Source: Eucalyptus grandis (Eukaryota > Streptophyta > Magnoliopsida > Myrtales > Myrtaceae). Taken from it: DNA of 64,000 bases. The position numbers and the translations under genes are program-made. The notes below the pieces were generated by a model. That model saw only the letters and a list, made by a program, of their open reading frames with translations. It had not been told where the DNA came from and did not search any database. Position 1 is the first letter of the stretch. Every line of letters starts with the position of its first letter. Positions 11,022 to 23,387 of this stretch are shown piece after piece. The stretch lies in contig NC_052620.1 in assembly GCF_016545825.1 (NCBI RefSeq), forward strand, positions 4,526,001 through 4,590,000, read 5' to 3'.

Positions 11022-12650
11022 CTCAACTTTGGAGATTGACGAGGCAAAGGAAGCCGAACCCCAAGTATGCCAATGTAGCATTGACTAAAGATGTTGGCAT
11101 GGTCGAGCCTTTGACATATGAAGAAGCCTCAAAGAGTACATAATGGAGGAATGTCATGGAAGAAGAAATCCTCGCACTAAAGAAGAATGAGACATGGGAC
11201 TTGGTATCGAAACCTGAAGAGGTACGTCATATTTCTTGCAAATGGGTTTATAAACTTAAAACTCAACTAGATGGGTCAATTGAGAGGTATAAAGCATGGC
11301 TAGTGGCTCGAGGAATTTCGCAAAAAATATGGGGTTGATTATGAAGAGACCTTTAGCCCGGTGGCAAAGGTTACCACTATTCGAGTTCTATTAGCACTTG
11401 CAGCAAGCAAGTCGTGGAATGTGTGATAGATGGATGTGAAGAATGCTTTCATGTATGGAGAACTCGAGCAAGAGATATACATGGAGCAACCGGATGGCTT
11501 CAAGAGCAAAATTCATCCAGAATATGTCTGCAAGCTAAAGAAAGCATTGTATGGCTTGAAGCAAGCCCCGAGAGTATGGTATGGAAAGATTGCAGAATTC
11601 TTGTTGAAGAACGATTATAATGTAGCTCCAGAAGACTCAAGTCTATTCGCGAAAGCAAAAGATGGAAAGGTTGCAGCTATGTTGGTTTATGTGGATGATC
11701 TCATCATTACTGGAGATGATGAAGATGGGATATGTCAAATTAAAGCCAACCTTCCTATGCGGTTCCAGATGAAGGAGCTTGGAGAACTAAAACACTTTTT
11801 GGGGCTCGAGATTGATAGGAAAAAGGAAGGATTATTCTTATGTCAACAAAAGTATGCACGAGATCTCTTAAAAAAATTCATAATGCTTGATTGCAAACCT
11901 ATATCTACTTTGTTGGATGGGAACGCAAAGCTATGTGCTGAAGAAGGTTGAGAGCTAAAAGATTCGACTATGTATAGGCAACCGGTAGGTAGTCTAATTT
12001 ACCTTACCATAACTTGGCCTAACATCTCTTTTGCAATGGGAGTAGTGAGTCAATTCATGGAGAAGCCAATGAAGCCTCACTTGGATGCAGCCAAGCGTAT
12101 CCTAAGGTAAGTAAAGAAGACTTTTGATTTTGGGCTTTTGTATAAAAAGGAATCATCAAGTAAGTTGTTCGGTCATTGTGATGTCGACTATGATGGAGAT
12201 CAACACACACAACGATCAACTACTGGATACTCGTTTAATATTGGATCAACAGTAGTGTCCTGGTGTAGTAAAAGATAGCCGACTATGTCTTTGTCTACAA
12301 CAAAAACTGAATACAGAGCAACAGCAATGGCAGCTCGGGAGAGCACGTGGCTAGTGCAGTTATTGGATGATCTTCATTAGTCAATAGGTTATTCGACAAT
12401 ATTGTATTGTGATAATCTATCCACTATAAGCTTAGCAGAGTTCGACCAAAAAAAAAAAAAAAAAAAAGCTTAGTAGAGAATCTAGTTTTCCATGCTAGGA
12501 CTAAGCATGTGGAATTCCACTATCGCTTTCTACAAGAGAAAGTGTTGGAGGGCAAGATCAAGATGAAGTACATCAAGACAGGTGATCAAGTTGCTTATAT
12601 CTTCACCAAAGGTCTTGGAGCTGCAAAGTTTGAAGAGTTTCGAGCTTAGC
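11022..12650 (+). pseudogene. Copia reverse transcriptase-RNase H pseudogene
   Basis: The order is: the conserved pre-RT region (MEEEILALKKNETWDLV at about 11155), CKWVYKLK, a frameshift near 11330, [52 protein letters not shown] and the catalytic YVDD (11688-11699). Stops follow near 11950, then the RNase H/C-terminal region continues with [17 protein letters not shown] and TKTEYRA near 12210-12330. The start joins gag-side sequence directly to RT, without protease or integrase core. Multiple stops and one frameshift rule out activity. Confidence 0.88.
12428..12478 (+). mobile_element. Micro retro-insertion: short A-tailed stub with TSD
   Basis: AAGCTTAGCAGAG (12428-12440) and AAGCTTAGTAGAG (12466-12478) flank only TTCGACC plus a run of about 18-20 A. 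Removing one repeat and the stub restores the copia RNase H reading context. This is the expected product of target-primed reverse transcription that stopped after copying the 3' tail of a SINE or LINE. Confidence 0.65.
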
Positions 12651-12704
12651 TTAGTATGGTCACGAGGACTATCCTTAGAGAGAGTAGTCAATGAGGGAGA
12701 GTAT

Positions 12705-13011
12705 TGAAGATATCACCGCCTATCTCTCGTGACTCTTCGTGTTTTGGTCAAAAGGCTGTTCAGTTTCCAATGGAAGCCGTTTCGGCACACATATTAAAGT
12801 GTCTTTATTACTATTTATTTAGACATGTCTTTTCATATATTGAAGGTATGTCAAGAGTCTTGTTATAAGCCTACATATAAACGAGTCTTGTAATCATTTC
12901 AAATAATGAAGAGTGAAAAGACTTTTCTTCAAGTAAAGTAGTGTATTCATCTCATTCCTTAAGAGCTTATGTTGTGAGACTGTTATTAGAGTCGTGCGAC
13001 TCTGATATTCA
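12705..13011 (+). repeat. 3' LTR of the copia element
   Basis: It is 307 bp and the same length as the 5' LTR, with the same TGAAGATATC and GATATTCA ends. It is preceded by a purine-rich tract serving as plus-strand primer. Confidence 0.9.
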
Positions 13012-14499
13012 ATATTCTTTACTCAATGGTAAAACATGTTAGCTAACTTCTTTCCTGAAATGAATAATAGACTCTTATTATTTATAAAGTGTAAGAAGAT
13101 GTTCACACGAGTAGATTGGCACACACATGAGTGCATACGCAAAAGGAAAAAAAAGGAAACTAGTTGTATGGTTGAAAAAATATCCCAAGTTCCTTTTTGG
13201 AATATATCAAAAAAGTCAAAGACTACACCTTAGGATTCTCATATTGGGACGAGACACATCTTTATTGGAGAGTTGCCAAAACTTAGCACATGAGGACACT
13301 TGAGTGCAAAAAGTTTAGAGAGGTACATTTAAGTGTCAAAATCGGAGCAAAAATGATTAGTTAAGTGCCAACGGTGAGAAAATCTGGTCAAATTGCATAC
13401 ATAGCATTTTTCGACAACATGCTTTACTGATGTGGCAAATATTTTTAAAAAAAATACATGTGGACAATAAAAACGACGTCGCTCCACCTGCACTTACTTG
13501 GGCAAGTTAAACGACGTTGTTTTTTCCTTTGTGCTTAATGACGTCATTTAGCTTATTATTAAGGACTAGATCCGATTGTCTCCATTCACACTCACAATGC
13601 TCACATTGATGGTATTCTCTCCGTTGCCATTCACGATTGTCGTTCATGCTCACTCAAGTCAGTTGTGGGTCGCTGTCATGGCTCGCTATCGCCACACACC
13701 GTCATCGCTCACCCAAGTTAGTTGTCTTATTCCCCTCCCCTGTGATGTGAAATTAGGCATTAAACTCGACTATTAAGGCTCCAATGGGAAATTTAGGGCT
13801 CAGTTGGAAAATGTGGGGATCGGCTGGGAAATACAAGGCTTGGATGGTACTCTAATATGCGATTTAGGGCTGAAATGTGGTGCTAGAGTGATTAAAGAGT
13901 TCGAATTGGCAATTTAGGGCTTAGCCTTGAAATATAGGGGTTGGCGAAGAGAAAATTAAGGCTCCTATGCTAGTATAATGTGTGATTTAAGGCTCGGATG
14001 TGACATTGTGATGTACAAGTGTAATTTTTATGGGTCAAATGTGAAATATGATGTACGAAGGCGATTTGTAGGGCTTGAAATGGTTATCATGGGGACCTCT
14101 AGTTATTCTTTTAAAACCGAAGAGTTGTAATGGGTGTCATGGGGATCTATGCTTGTTGTGGGGATCTCTGTTTGTTGATCAATACTTTAAGGGAATGCAA
14201 GCTACTCAAAGTGGCTGTCGTGGGGACATCTTGTCAGTATGGGGACCTCTATTTGTCGTGAGAGGCATCTTTCCAGCAAATGGTCTAATTTGTGCATTTC
14301 TTTCTTTTTCTTTAATACAGTCTATGAAAGTGTGGGGACCTCCGTGTACAATTGTTTATTGTCCTTTATTGATGTAGCCCTAAAAGTTAATCATTTTTTC
14401 CCTTGGTTGCATAAATGACTTATGATAAGGATTATGTGCTATCATTGTTTGCTACGGTGGGGACTTTGCGATAAGGGAGAATGAGTGGGAGTATGAGAG

Positions 14500-17075
14500 G
14501 GGAAATAAGGTCACTATTTTTATTGATATAAATAATGCATCTTATATTAGATTTGTTAGGGATATAGTGAACTATTTGCCATGCAAAGTACATTACTTAG
14601 TGTATTGTGTTCCTAGAAAGGGCTTGAGAGATGGTTTGAGAAGCTTAGAAGATGATACTGGTTTTAGAGATGTCCTATACCATTATCTTAATGGCGAAGA
14701 AGCGAAAGTATACATTGAGTACAATAGTGAAATTGAGGACGAAAATGATGTCGGAGAGAGCACCCAAGTAGGAGAAGGGGAGATGGTGTTCAAGCTGATA
14801 ATAAGGAGAGGGATGAAAGACAGCAAGATAGACAAGAAGGGGAGGAGAGGAGCGCAGATGCAGTTCACCAAAGTAATGATGACATAAGCGATGTCACCAT
14901 CACTGGACTAGATTGGGACGTAGCTGATTCAAGTGATGATGACGATGAAGCATTTGCCTTTGAAAATTTCTTAAGCGATCACGATGATGAGAAGCTTGCG
15001 CAATCAAGAAAAGAGTAAAGGGAATTCTTATCAGGTGGGTTTGTAGCTTTGCAGGTGACTGATGAAGTTTTAAATAAGGCTGAAGGAGCTATAGATGCTA
15101 GTGTTACTGGCGAGGAGACTGATTATGCAGAAAGTGTTAAGAATACTACTTCCCATGACGAGTTTGAAAAAGATCAATGAGTCATGCGTAGAAAGAAAGA
15201 AAAATTCATTCATATGATCCAACCGTCACCTGTCCTACTTTGTCAATAGGTATGAAATTTCAAAATGCGAAACAATTTAAGGAAACTATATTGAAAAACT
15301 ACATTGCCACATAAAGGAATATTGACTTTATTAGAAACACTAAGGGCTTCGTAAGAGTTAGGTGTTCACAGCAAAATTGTCCATGGAAGATTTATGGTGC
15401 ATTTGTTAGGAGGAGTGGATCTTCCCAGATTAGAGCCCATCAAGAGGAACATACTTGTTCCATTAATTTTGAAAACAAAAGAGTAACAAGTGCATGGATA
15501 TCCAAGCACTTCTTCAGTCTGATTAAGATGATGCCTGAGATGAAAAGTACTGAGCTTAGGCTGTTGGTGAAGAAGCATGTAGGCATCAATGTGTTTAGGA
15601 GTTAGTGCAAAACATCGAAGCAAAAAGCGATGAGGATACTCATTAATTAGTATGGTAAGGAGTATGGGCAAGTGTGAGATTATGCTTGGAAGTATAGGTT
15701 GTAAAACCCTTCAAGTAGAGTGTATGTAGAGATCATGCTTCCAATAGTGAGATCAAGTTTGACAAGTTCTATGTGTGTTTCGATGCATGCAAACGATGAT
15801 TTTTCTTTGGTTGTAGATATATTATATGATTGCATATCTATTTCTTGAAGGGCTTGTGTAAAGGAGAATTGCTGGCCATAATTATAAGAGATGCAAATAA
15901 CCAAATGTTTCCATTGGCTTAGGCTATTGTGAGGATAGAGAACAAAGATAATTGGTCATGGTTTTTGAAAAATTTGATGACTACCTTGGAGATAATAAAT
16001 GGGAAAGGGTGAGTGTTCATGAACAACCAACAAAATGTAATGTTTTGATCGATTGTTTGCCTTTTGATATTAACAACATGTTATTTACTTATTTGTCTTC
16101 TTTTGAATTATTGCAGGGACCAGTTCTGGTAGTAGTTAAGTTGTTGCCCTATGCCAAATATCAAATATGTGCACGACACATATACACAAATTGGGCAAAG
16201 ACCTATAAAGGGGATAAGATGCAGTTGCAATTTTGGCAGCTAGCAAAGAACACAAACATGGCTGACTTTAGAATGGCCAAAGAAGGTTTGCTTGAGTTGA
16301 CAAAGGAAGGTTCTATTGCCCTATTCCAAATAGAACCGAAGCATTAGTGTAGAGCCTTTTTCACCAGGGAAATCAAGTGCGATAACATCAATAGCAACAT
16401 CTGCGAAGCATCCAATGTGAGGATAATATATGCCATATGCAAACCAATCATCTCGATGCTCAAAGATATATGAGTTATAGTCATGACTCGACTGCACAAA
16501 TAAAGAGATGGGGCAACAAAGTAGATTAGGTCATGTGGTCCTAGAATTGCCAAGATATTTGATGAAAACTTAAGTGCAAGTATGTACTATCATCCCATTT
16601 GAAATGGGGATAAAGGATATGAGATAATGAAGGATTTTGATAAATATGTTATCCATCTAGGTACGAGAAAGTGTCCATGTAAAGCATGACAACTACGTAG
16701 AATTCATTGTGCACATGCCATATATGACATCTAGTTGAAGGGTCACAATCTAGAAGATTACATTGATGATTGGTATAAGAAAACGAAATATCTTGCTTCA
16801 TACTAATTCATGATGTAGCCAATCAGAAGTAGTAAGTTCTTAGAGCTAACCAATTGTGAAGCACCTCAAACTTTGCCATTGAAAAGGAAAATGGGAGGGC
16901 CAAAATGAAGATAAAAAATGGTAGAGAGAAAGAGGTCACGGGTCAATAAAGGATGAGCAGGACATGTGTAAAGATGATGTGCTCTTATTGCCACGTAACA
17001 TGACACAATACTAAAAGTTCTCGTTTGAGGAAACAACAAGAACAATTAAGTGAGGGCCTGTCGAAGGACCTAGTG
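14500..17075 (+). pseudogene. MuDR-type transposase pseudogene
   Basis: Domains appear in the usual order but in broken frames. There is an N-terminal PB1-like region (KGLRDGLRSLEDDTGFRD at about 14618) and an acidic linker. The MuDR DNA-binding region contains VRVRCSQQNCPWKIYGAF at about 15355. The MULE transposase core shows DANNQMFPLA and ENKDNWSWFLK at about 15890-15970. CARHIYTNWAKTYKGDKMQ follows near 16170, and the CRAFF...CDNIN region near 16350. The SWIM zinc finger (RKCPCKA...HCAHAI, about 16665-16715) and a CCHC-like knuckle near 16980 follow. Stops occur in most segments, including near 15606, 15648 and 16688. It would have cut and joined transposon ends; it is dead. Confidence 0.85.
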
Positions 17076-17086
17076 AAGGAATAATT

Positions 17087-17100
17087 GGGGGGGGGGGGGG
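17087..17100 (+). repeat. 14-bp G homopolymer
   Basis: Fourteen consecutive G occur in otherwise AT-rich transposon sequence. It is either a real homopolymer or a likely sequencing weak point. Confidence 0.9.
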
Positions 17101-17229
17101 CAGTTAAACGCCTAATGAAAGGCCAAGTTCATCGATTGTTTTTCAGTCGAGGACAAGAAACACAAAAGTCACGACATTTGTGTTTATGTTGTTTTTTTTA
17201 GTTTATCACATATTTGTATATAGCCTTAA

Positions 17230-18415
17230 TTGCCTTGGTGTATTTGTCAGGTGACAAGAATGACAGCTAAAGTATTGGCGGAAGCCCCTGCCGTGCTTGA
17301 AACTAAAAGGCATGTTCGAAGAAGGCAAAGTAGAAGATGGCCAATTGAAGGATTGGGCGAAGTAATTGAAAGACCAGTTCAGTCGATTGTTCTTAAGCAA
17401 AAAAAAAAAAAATCTATTAATTTCAACAATTTATGTTTAGTTTTCCTTTATGTTATTATATGGCCCGATGTTATATTTATGATGTATTTTGTCTCTTTCT
17501 CAAGTTCAAAGAAGGCAAGCTGGAGCTCAACTACCAACTGAAGGATCACCACAAAGGTGAACAAAATGTGTCATTGAAATTGAAGCTGAAAGGTTAGATA
17601 GAAGAAAGACAACTAGAAGAAGACCAACTAAAGGGCTAGTTACAAGAAGGCCATCTAGAAGATGTCCAACTGAAGAATTGGTCGAAGAAGCTGAAACTAA
17701 ACAGCCAAATGTAGTTGAAGCTGAACTGCCAGCCAAAAGAATGGTTCAAGAAATCACAAGCGAGAAAAAAAGGTCAACAAATCATAGGTTGCTGAAAGTA
17801 ACGCTCCCATTCAAACAAGAGGGGTTTTTGGGAAGAGGCTAAGACAATATGGTTATGGTCTTCATATAGATGAGCATACTGGATAGTCATTATTAATGTG
17901 AGTTTTATTGACTATATTTAATTTAATTTATGGTGCAAACTTTTGCCGACAATTTAGTTGTCTTTTTGTAGCCTAGGAGAAGCTTAGAGGTTCTTATTTC
18001 TCAAGGCCTAAATCAAGAATCAAAGTCTGTGCCAAGAAAGAAAAAGACATATGTCGTGCCAACAAGAAAGAAAAAGAACCCAATTGCAACTCCATCTAGA
18101 TCAGTTCTGCCTAGGATAGTTGTAGCTCTATCTGAATCAGTTCAGCCTAGAACAGTTGCAACTTCATTCGAATCAATTCAACCTGGGATAGTTATAGCTC
18201 CATATGAATCAGTGTATCTTGAGACAATTGAAGAAGAAGTTGCACATCTACTTAGAAAGAGTGCGAGAATTATAAATCAAGTAAAAAGTCCATCAAAAGA
18301 AGCAGAAACCGGAGGGTTGTGCATATTGATTGATGAGATGGGATGGGATGGGGTTTGTGGAGCTTATAAGTCAATTTTGTTTATAACTTACTATAGATGG
18401 TGTTTTTTTCTTTAG
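17230..18415 (+). pseudogene. C-terminal low-complexity part of the MULE protein
   Basis: After the zinc knuckle the translation shows repeated basic motifs (RRxxRRxPxEGL) at about 17330, 17615 and 17650, and later a three-fold repeat of the type S-V-Q-P-R-x-V at 18080-18210. Introns and stops break the frame. I assign it to the transposase gene by position and repeat style only. Confidence 0.5.
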
Positions 18416-18559
18416 TTTGTCATTGAGTTTGTGATATTTAATTTCAATATCAACAATGGAATGATTTTGTTTATTGTCAACTTTTTTTGCCATTTTCATT
18501 TTTTGGATTTTGCTTTCAGTTACTACTTTTATTAGTTGGTGGTTTTGGTTGTTTATGAT

Positions 18560-18995
18560 GTGATGGTGACTGGTGGTTATGTTGGTGGCTGATGGTTATT
18601 AGTGGTAGTTGGGGGCTAGTGCACACTTAATGCAAGTGTGCACTATGCACATCTTGTACCATGTAGTGCTAGTGCAAGCTAGTGTAATACTTAGCTTGCA
18701 CTAATACCTTATGCAACAAACCCACCACCAACATGATAGTTGTTGGTAGTGGTCTGTGGTGGTAGCCGGGATGCTTGGTGGTGGCTAGTAGTGGCGTTTG
18801 ATGGTGGCTGGTGGTACTTGGAAGCTCTTGCAACACTTGATGCAAGTGTGCAACATGCACATCTTGCACCAGCACCTTCTGTAGCAGCACACCACCACCA
18901 CAGTGGTGGCTGGTGGTGGTAACCGGGGTGCCTAGTGTGGCTAGTGGTAATGGGTGGTAGCCGGTAGCAATTGGTAGTGGCTGGTAGCTGGTGCA
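18560..18995 (+). repeat. GGT/GGC-rich repeat with duplicated hairpin motif
   Basis: GTGGTGGCTGGTGGT-like sequence alternates with two copies of a block containing ACTT(A/G)ATGCAAGTGTGCA and TGCACATCTTG (about 18622-18660 and 18833-18870). The core GCACACTT..AAGTGTGC pairs with itself. It is non-coding and lies within the MULE. Confidence 0.6.
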
Positions 18996-20422
18996 ATTTG
19001 TAGAGGAAATCTACAAAAATTGGCACTTAATTGATCACATTCTAAAAAACTTGGTACTTAAATATTCACTTTTAATCATCAATGACACTTACATGACAAC
19101 TTTTAATAATTACCTGACACTTAAGTGATCATTTTTCATCACGATCGGCACTTAAGTAATTACTAAATATAACTTATGGCACTTGAATAATTACTTGTGC
19201 ATGTCTTATGTATATGCTAGTTTACAGCAAACTAGAGAAGCAACTCATTCAATTCAATGTTTGCAACTTTATATTCAGTTTAAGTAAAGAAGTCACCACA
19301 ACACATTGATTCAATACACATCCTTGCTGATTTATATTAAAAAACAAGCAAATGCAACATATCATTCACGCATTCCATTTCCTTGACCTCCTCATAAGCA
19401 CAAGAAGTAAGCTACAATATATATGATAATACAAACAATAACAAAGTTACAACGATCTTGTGGACAACACAAACTTCTTCTCATCTTTAACAAAAAAAAA
19501 AAAAGCCTACATTTGATCCAAGACAATTACATTTGTCCATTCATTTTCAACTATGGTAGCCGAAGAAATTTCTTCTCATCTTCAAGTGTTTTACATTTCA
19601 TCATAAAGTAAGAAAGACAATAAAACAACACCACGAATAACCACTTGGTAATACTCCCGTTCAATTTTCATCCTTGAAACTCCATTCTTCAAATGGTTAA
19701 TCGAAGATGCTTCAGCTTGCATTGAGTCAACATCATCCAAGTTGTCCATGAACGTAGATGGAGGTTGATGTCTTCCATTAAGTAGGTCCAATGTCACCTT
19801 TGTCACTTAGTGAAAGAACTTTGTATCAACTCATTTGAAATATTTGCACTTCAATTCTTCTCTATATCGAGCACATCCATAGAATTTTCTCTTGGGATTC
19901 ATTCAAGTCCATAATGTTCTTTTTGGACTCGATAACCCACAAAAATAGAAACGCTTGCCTTCTCCTTCGGTTCGGTAAGAGGAATTTGAGCCGTTGCTGA
20001 AAGTTCTACTCTCAATTTCCAATTTCGACTGTGAAGTTTGGGGTAAATCGAAATTAGGGTTTGAGATTAGGGTTTGAGCGCTTCAATTGGGATTTTGGCC
20101 GATTTAGGGTTTTAGGTTTGGGGCAATTGGGGAGACGATGCCGTTTTGGTCGACTTAGGGCTCTAGTTTGGCTAACCATGGAAACAGTGTTGTTTTGGGT
20201 GAGTTAGAGCTGAGTTAACTCTCCAACGAGCTACGTAAACGAGTAATATTAATATAAAAAATTGCCACGTAGGATTTCCAACATGGTTCGCCAAACTTGA
20301 CACTCAAGTGTCCATTTTTTAAAAACAGTGACACTTAAGTGTACTTTTCGTAACTTTTGGTACTTAAGTGTCCCTTCATGCCAATTTTTTGTACTTATGT
20401 TGTACTTTTGTCGTCTTTATTG

Positions 20423-21300
20423 TAATGAAACCGCAATAATTACAATTGATATTATTGGGTCTCGTGTCAATGTAGAAAATTCTTCATATATTTACCATTA
20501 GATGAGTGACATAGTATTTATAGTTAAATTTCTAATCAAATTCCTGCATATGTCAACCATCCAATAGCGTATGTAGCAATTAGCTTTTACACTAATGACG
20601 AACTCAATAAAAATTCACACAACTACTAACAATTGATGTGAAACATAAAAGTATTTTAAACAAGATTTCGGAGAAAATTATGTTACCTAGATTATTTATT
20701 GACATTAGAACCGTATTAACCCATAGAATAATATTTTGGAAATCTGGACTTTTCTCATAACTAGAAACGTGACTTTATTGTCATGTCTATTGACAATTAT
20801 AATACATGGATCACATTTCCTCTAAGCTTAACCTCCTTGGTAATAATAGTCAAGACATGGTAGTTAAAAAAAACTTTTGAGTCTCGATTTGCTTTGGAAA
20901 ATAAGAAGTTATGGAAACCTATTATGTGGTTTAGAAATTTTATGAACTTATTGTTGAGAAAAATTTGATTGTTGATGAAAATATGAGCATTAGTTTATTG
21001 ATTTTTGATGCTTTGATCCATGATGACAATTACAATCCTTACGATATAGTTTGTCCATATTATTGTTATTGTTGAGTTAATGTAAAGATACCTTTAGAAT
21101 ATACACAAAAATCACAGAAAAGTGAGTTCCAACAAATACTCAATTTCCTTTCTAAAATTTCACCTTGAATGCATTGTCAAGCATGTTTGAGAAAGGAGAA
21201 GAAAAGAGAATCACGAAAAAGAGAATGTCATGATGAAAAGAAAGTTGTTGAATAATGTGTCATTTGGTCCTATTTATGGAAAGCCGAGTGACTCGACTAC
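20423..21300. other. AT-rich spacer with no recognised feature
   Basis: This lies between the MULE and the LINE. It is AT-rich with no extended open frame or clear repeat boundary. It may contain the unrecognised 5' UTR of the LINE. Confidence 0.5.
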
Positions 21301-21796
21301 TATTCACTGATGCTGGATCTGCTTCTCCCGGTGGCTGTTGTCGATCTTCTCGATTGGAACTTGAAGGTGAGGGTCGTTTGACCCTCCTCCAGCTTTTCAC
21401 CGAGGGGTTTTAGCCAATTCTTCCTCTGGTGCAAGTTCGAGTGAACCCTAGGGCAACGTCGCTACTCTATTTTACCCCGCTCGAGCTAGTCGCGATTTCT
21501 TTGGGCTCTGGGCGAAAGAGGCAACTTTGGCTACTTCACTCCATTGAAGATCTCTTCCTAATTCTCCCGATTTCTTCCATAGTCGAGAGCTCTTTTGCTT
21601 TCTCGGCCTAGTCCAACTAACTCAACATTGTAGGTCCGACTCACTAGTGCTGCTCGAGCTGGCCAGGAGAACCTAGGCTTCGTGGAGGCTGTGGTGGTTC
21701 CCATACGCCCCTCATCCTTATAGATTGGCCTGGTATGGATTTATTTACTTCAACTGATCTGTTGTGAGTAACTAGAGCCGTTCTCTGCTGGGCTCG

Positions 21797-22900
21797 ATGG
21801 TGTCTTCTTCGATTGAGCCCCAGCTAGGTGTTGGTCAGGGGAAAGGGCCGAGCTCCCCTCCCCACAAAGCTAGGAAACATCATGCTGGTTTCTCGAGCCA
21901 GCGATCCTATCTTGTAGGAGGGTTTTCTTCGGCAAGGGATGGAGCTAGTCATGGGCCGTTCCCTCGGACTCTTCGGGAAGGCCGTTCCAGGGGACGGAGT
22001 CGAATACGGGCTCCTAGTAAGCGAGCCTCGAGCAAGCTAGCAAGCGCTTCCAAGCCTCCCCAAGCTCATTTGTGGGCCAACGTGGCGCGATTGGCCACGA
22101 AGGGCTATGAGCTGACTTATGTTCCTCTTGATGTGATGGCTACTGTGGGGGAGAAAGCGATAATTAATATGACGGGAGAGGTGTTGCAAGCCTCGGATCC
22201 CAAATGGAACGAGTTCTTGGTGGGGTTTTTTGTTGGGAAAAGGCTTCCCCTTTAAATGACCGAACAAACTTTGAAGAATACTTGGGGCATGAAGCTAGTT
22301 GATATGCTGGCCGATGATCAAGGATTATTCTATTTCCATATCCCGGATCCGGTGTTCCAGAGGAAGATCCTAGAGGAGGGACCACTCATTGTTGCTCGTG
22401 TTCCCCTTATTTTGCAGAAATGGAAACCCCTTTTGGAGTTAAAGAAGGCAAATAAATCCTCCGTTCCAGTGTGGACAAGACTCAAGAACCTTCCCCTCAA
22501 CCTTTGGTCCACACCAGTGATTTGTACAATAGCCAATGCCATTGGAAAACCCCTTCATGTGGATCGGCGTACTGAGAGCACAAGGATGATTTCTTTTGTT
22601 AGAGTGTGCATGGAGATCCAAGCTAATTAGCCAAGAGTTTTGACGGTTGAAGTGGTTGTTGATGGGGTCTCCAGGTCCGTTGCTGTGGACTATGAATGGA
22701 GGCCTGTTGAATGCTCCAAATGTGGGGTCTTTGGTCATAAATGTGGTGATGCCCCTACCCCTGCTCGGCCTATTGTGTCCCCAGCAGAAGGCCATTCTGC
22801 TTCTACTCCTTTAGACGATGCTCGACCCCCCGGCCAAGCTTTGGAGGCTCCCACTCCTCCTCCTTTGGACGCTACTCGACCCCTTGGCTAGGCTTCGAAG
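21797..22900 (+). pseudogene. LINE ORF1 (DUF4283-type, zinc knuckle) pseudogene
   Basis: From the start near 21797 the product is basic and low-complexity, then enters the DUF4283-type region: a W-A-N-V motif, LTYVPLD, then after a stop at 22252-22255 DPVFQRKILEEGPLIVARVP and WTRLKNLPLNLW near 22470. A second stop lies at 22628. The end carries YEWRPVECSKCGVFGHKC (about 22690-22745), a CxxCxxxGH zinc knuckle, then a Pro/Ala-rich tail. In intact LINEs this protein binds the element RNA. Confidence 0.75.
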
Positions 22901-23387
22901 ACCCCTGTAGCTTCTGAGCATAGTTGGAAGTAGGTCAAGAGTAAGAAGAAAGCTCACCCACCTATGGAGGAGATCTCATCTAGAATGGTCAGCCCGAGCA
23001 ATGAAGTGAGGTCTTTGAAGCTCAATACCGCAGTTGTGGAGCAGAGGTTGCCTGGCACCTATGCACGCAGGCACCCTAGGAAGCCTTTGATCATTTTGGA
23101 GAAGGTTGAAGCTGTTCCAACTACTTCGGATGAAGTTGTCACCCCGTTGGAGCCGTTGGTGCCTGGACAAGATTGCAGGGGCTCGGACATCTCATTTTCG
23201 GATGATGACCTCTTCTCCCTTGCTCTCCATTGAAGGCATCCACCATGGATAAGAGGCTTGTTGTGGCGCCGAATCCTCCTCCTTCGACTATGCAATACAA
23301 GCAGCTTACTCATGCTCCAGATCCTCCTCCTTCAACGACTCGGATAGCTCTGCCTTCTACTTGGCAAAGCTCCTCTAAAAAGAGGTA

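Larger units (their letters stand above)
6550..13011 (+). mobile_element. Ty1/copia LTR retrotransposon, decayed, split by a solo LTR
   Basis: Two 307-bp LTRs (6550-6856 and 12705-13011) begin TGAAGATATC and end GATATTCA. The first is followed by a copia-type PBS (TAGTATCAGAGCA at 6862-6874) complementary to initiator tRNA-Met. The second is preceded by a purine tract (GAGGGAGAG, 12693-12701). A 3.2-kb solo LTR with TSD AGTCA interrupts the leader. With that removed, about 3.3 kb remain, which is short for copia. Gag and RT-RNase H remain; protease and integrase are not visible. Stops and frameshifts make it inactive. I found no clear target duplication. Confidence 0.9.
13268..20413 (+). mobile_element. 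Mutator-like DNA transposon (MULE), decayed
   Basis: A perfect 9-bp direct repeat, TCTTTATTG, flanks the element (13259-13267 and 20414-20422), as expected for Mutator-like transposons. The terminal regions are loosely inverted: the left has GGACACTTGAGTG and AAGTGTC, and the right, reverse-complemented, has GGACACTTAAGTACC and ACACTTGAGTGTC. The interior carries a broken MuDR-type transposase on the plus strand. A further block of the same ACTTAAGTG-type motif occurs inside at 19020-19195. The element is about 7.1 kb. Transposase stops show that it is inactive. Confidence 0.8.

Noticed and set aside
6545..13016. Target duplication of the copia element
   Set aside because: The flanks TTTAT and ATATT do not match; the shared ATA after both LTRs is not a duplication.
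17398..17413. Poly-A run as another micro retro-insertion
   Set aside because: No flanking direct repeat is present; the same holds for the A run at 19488-19504.
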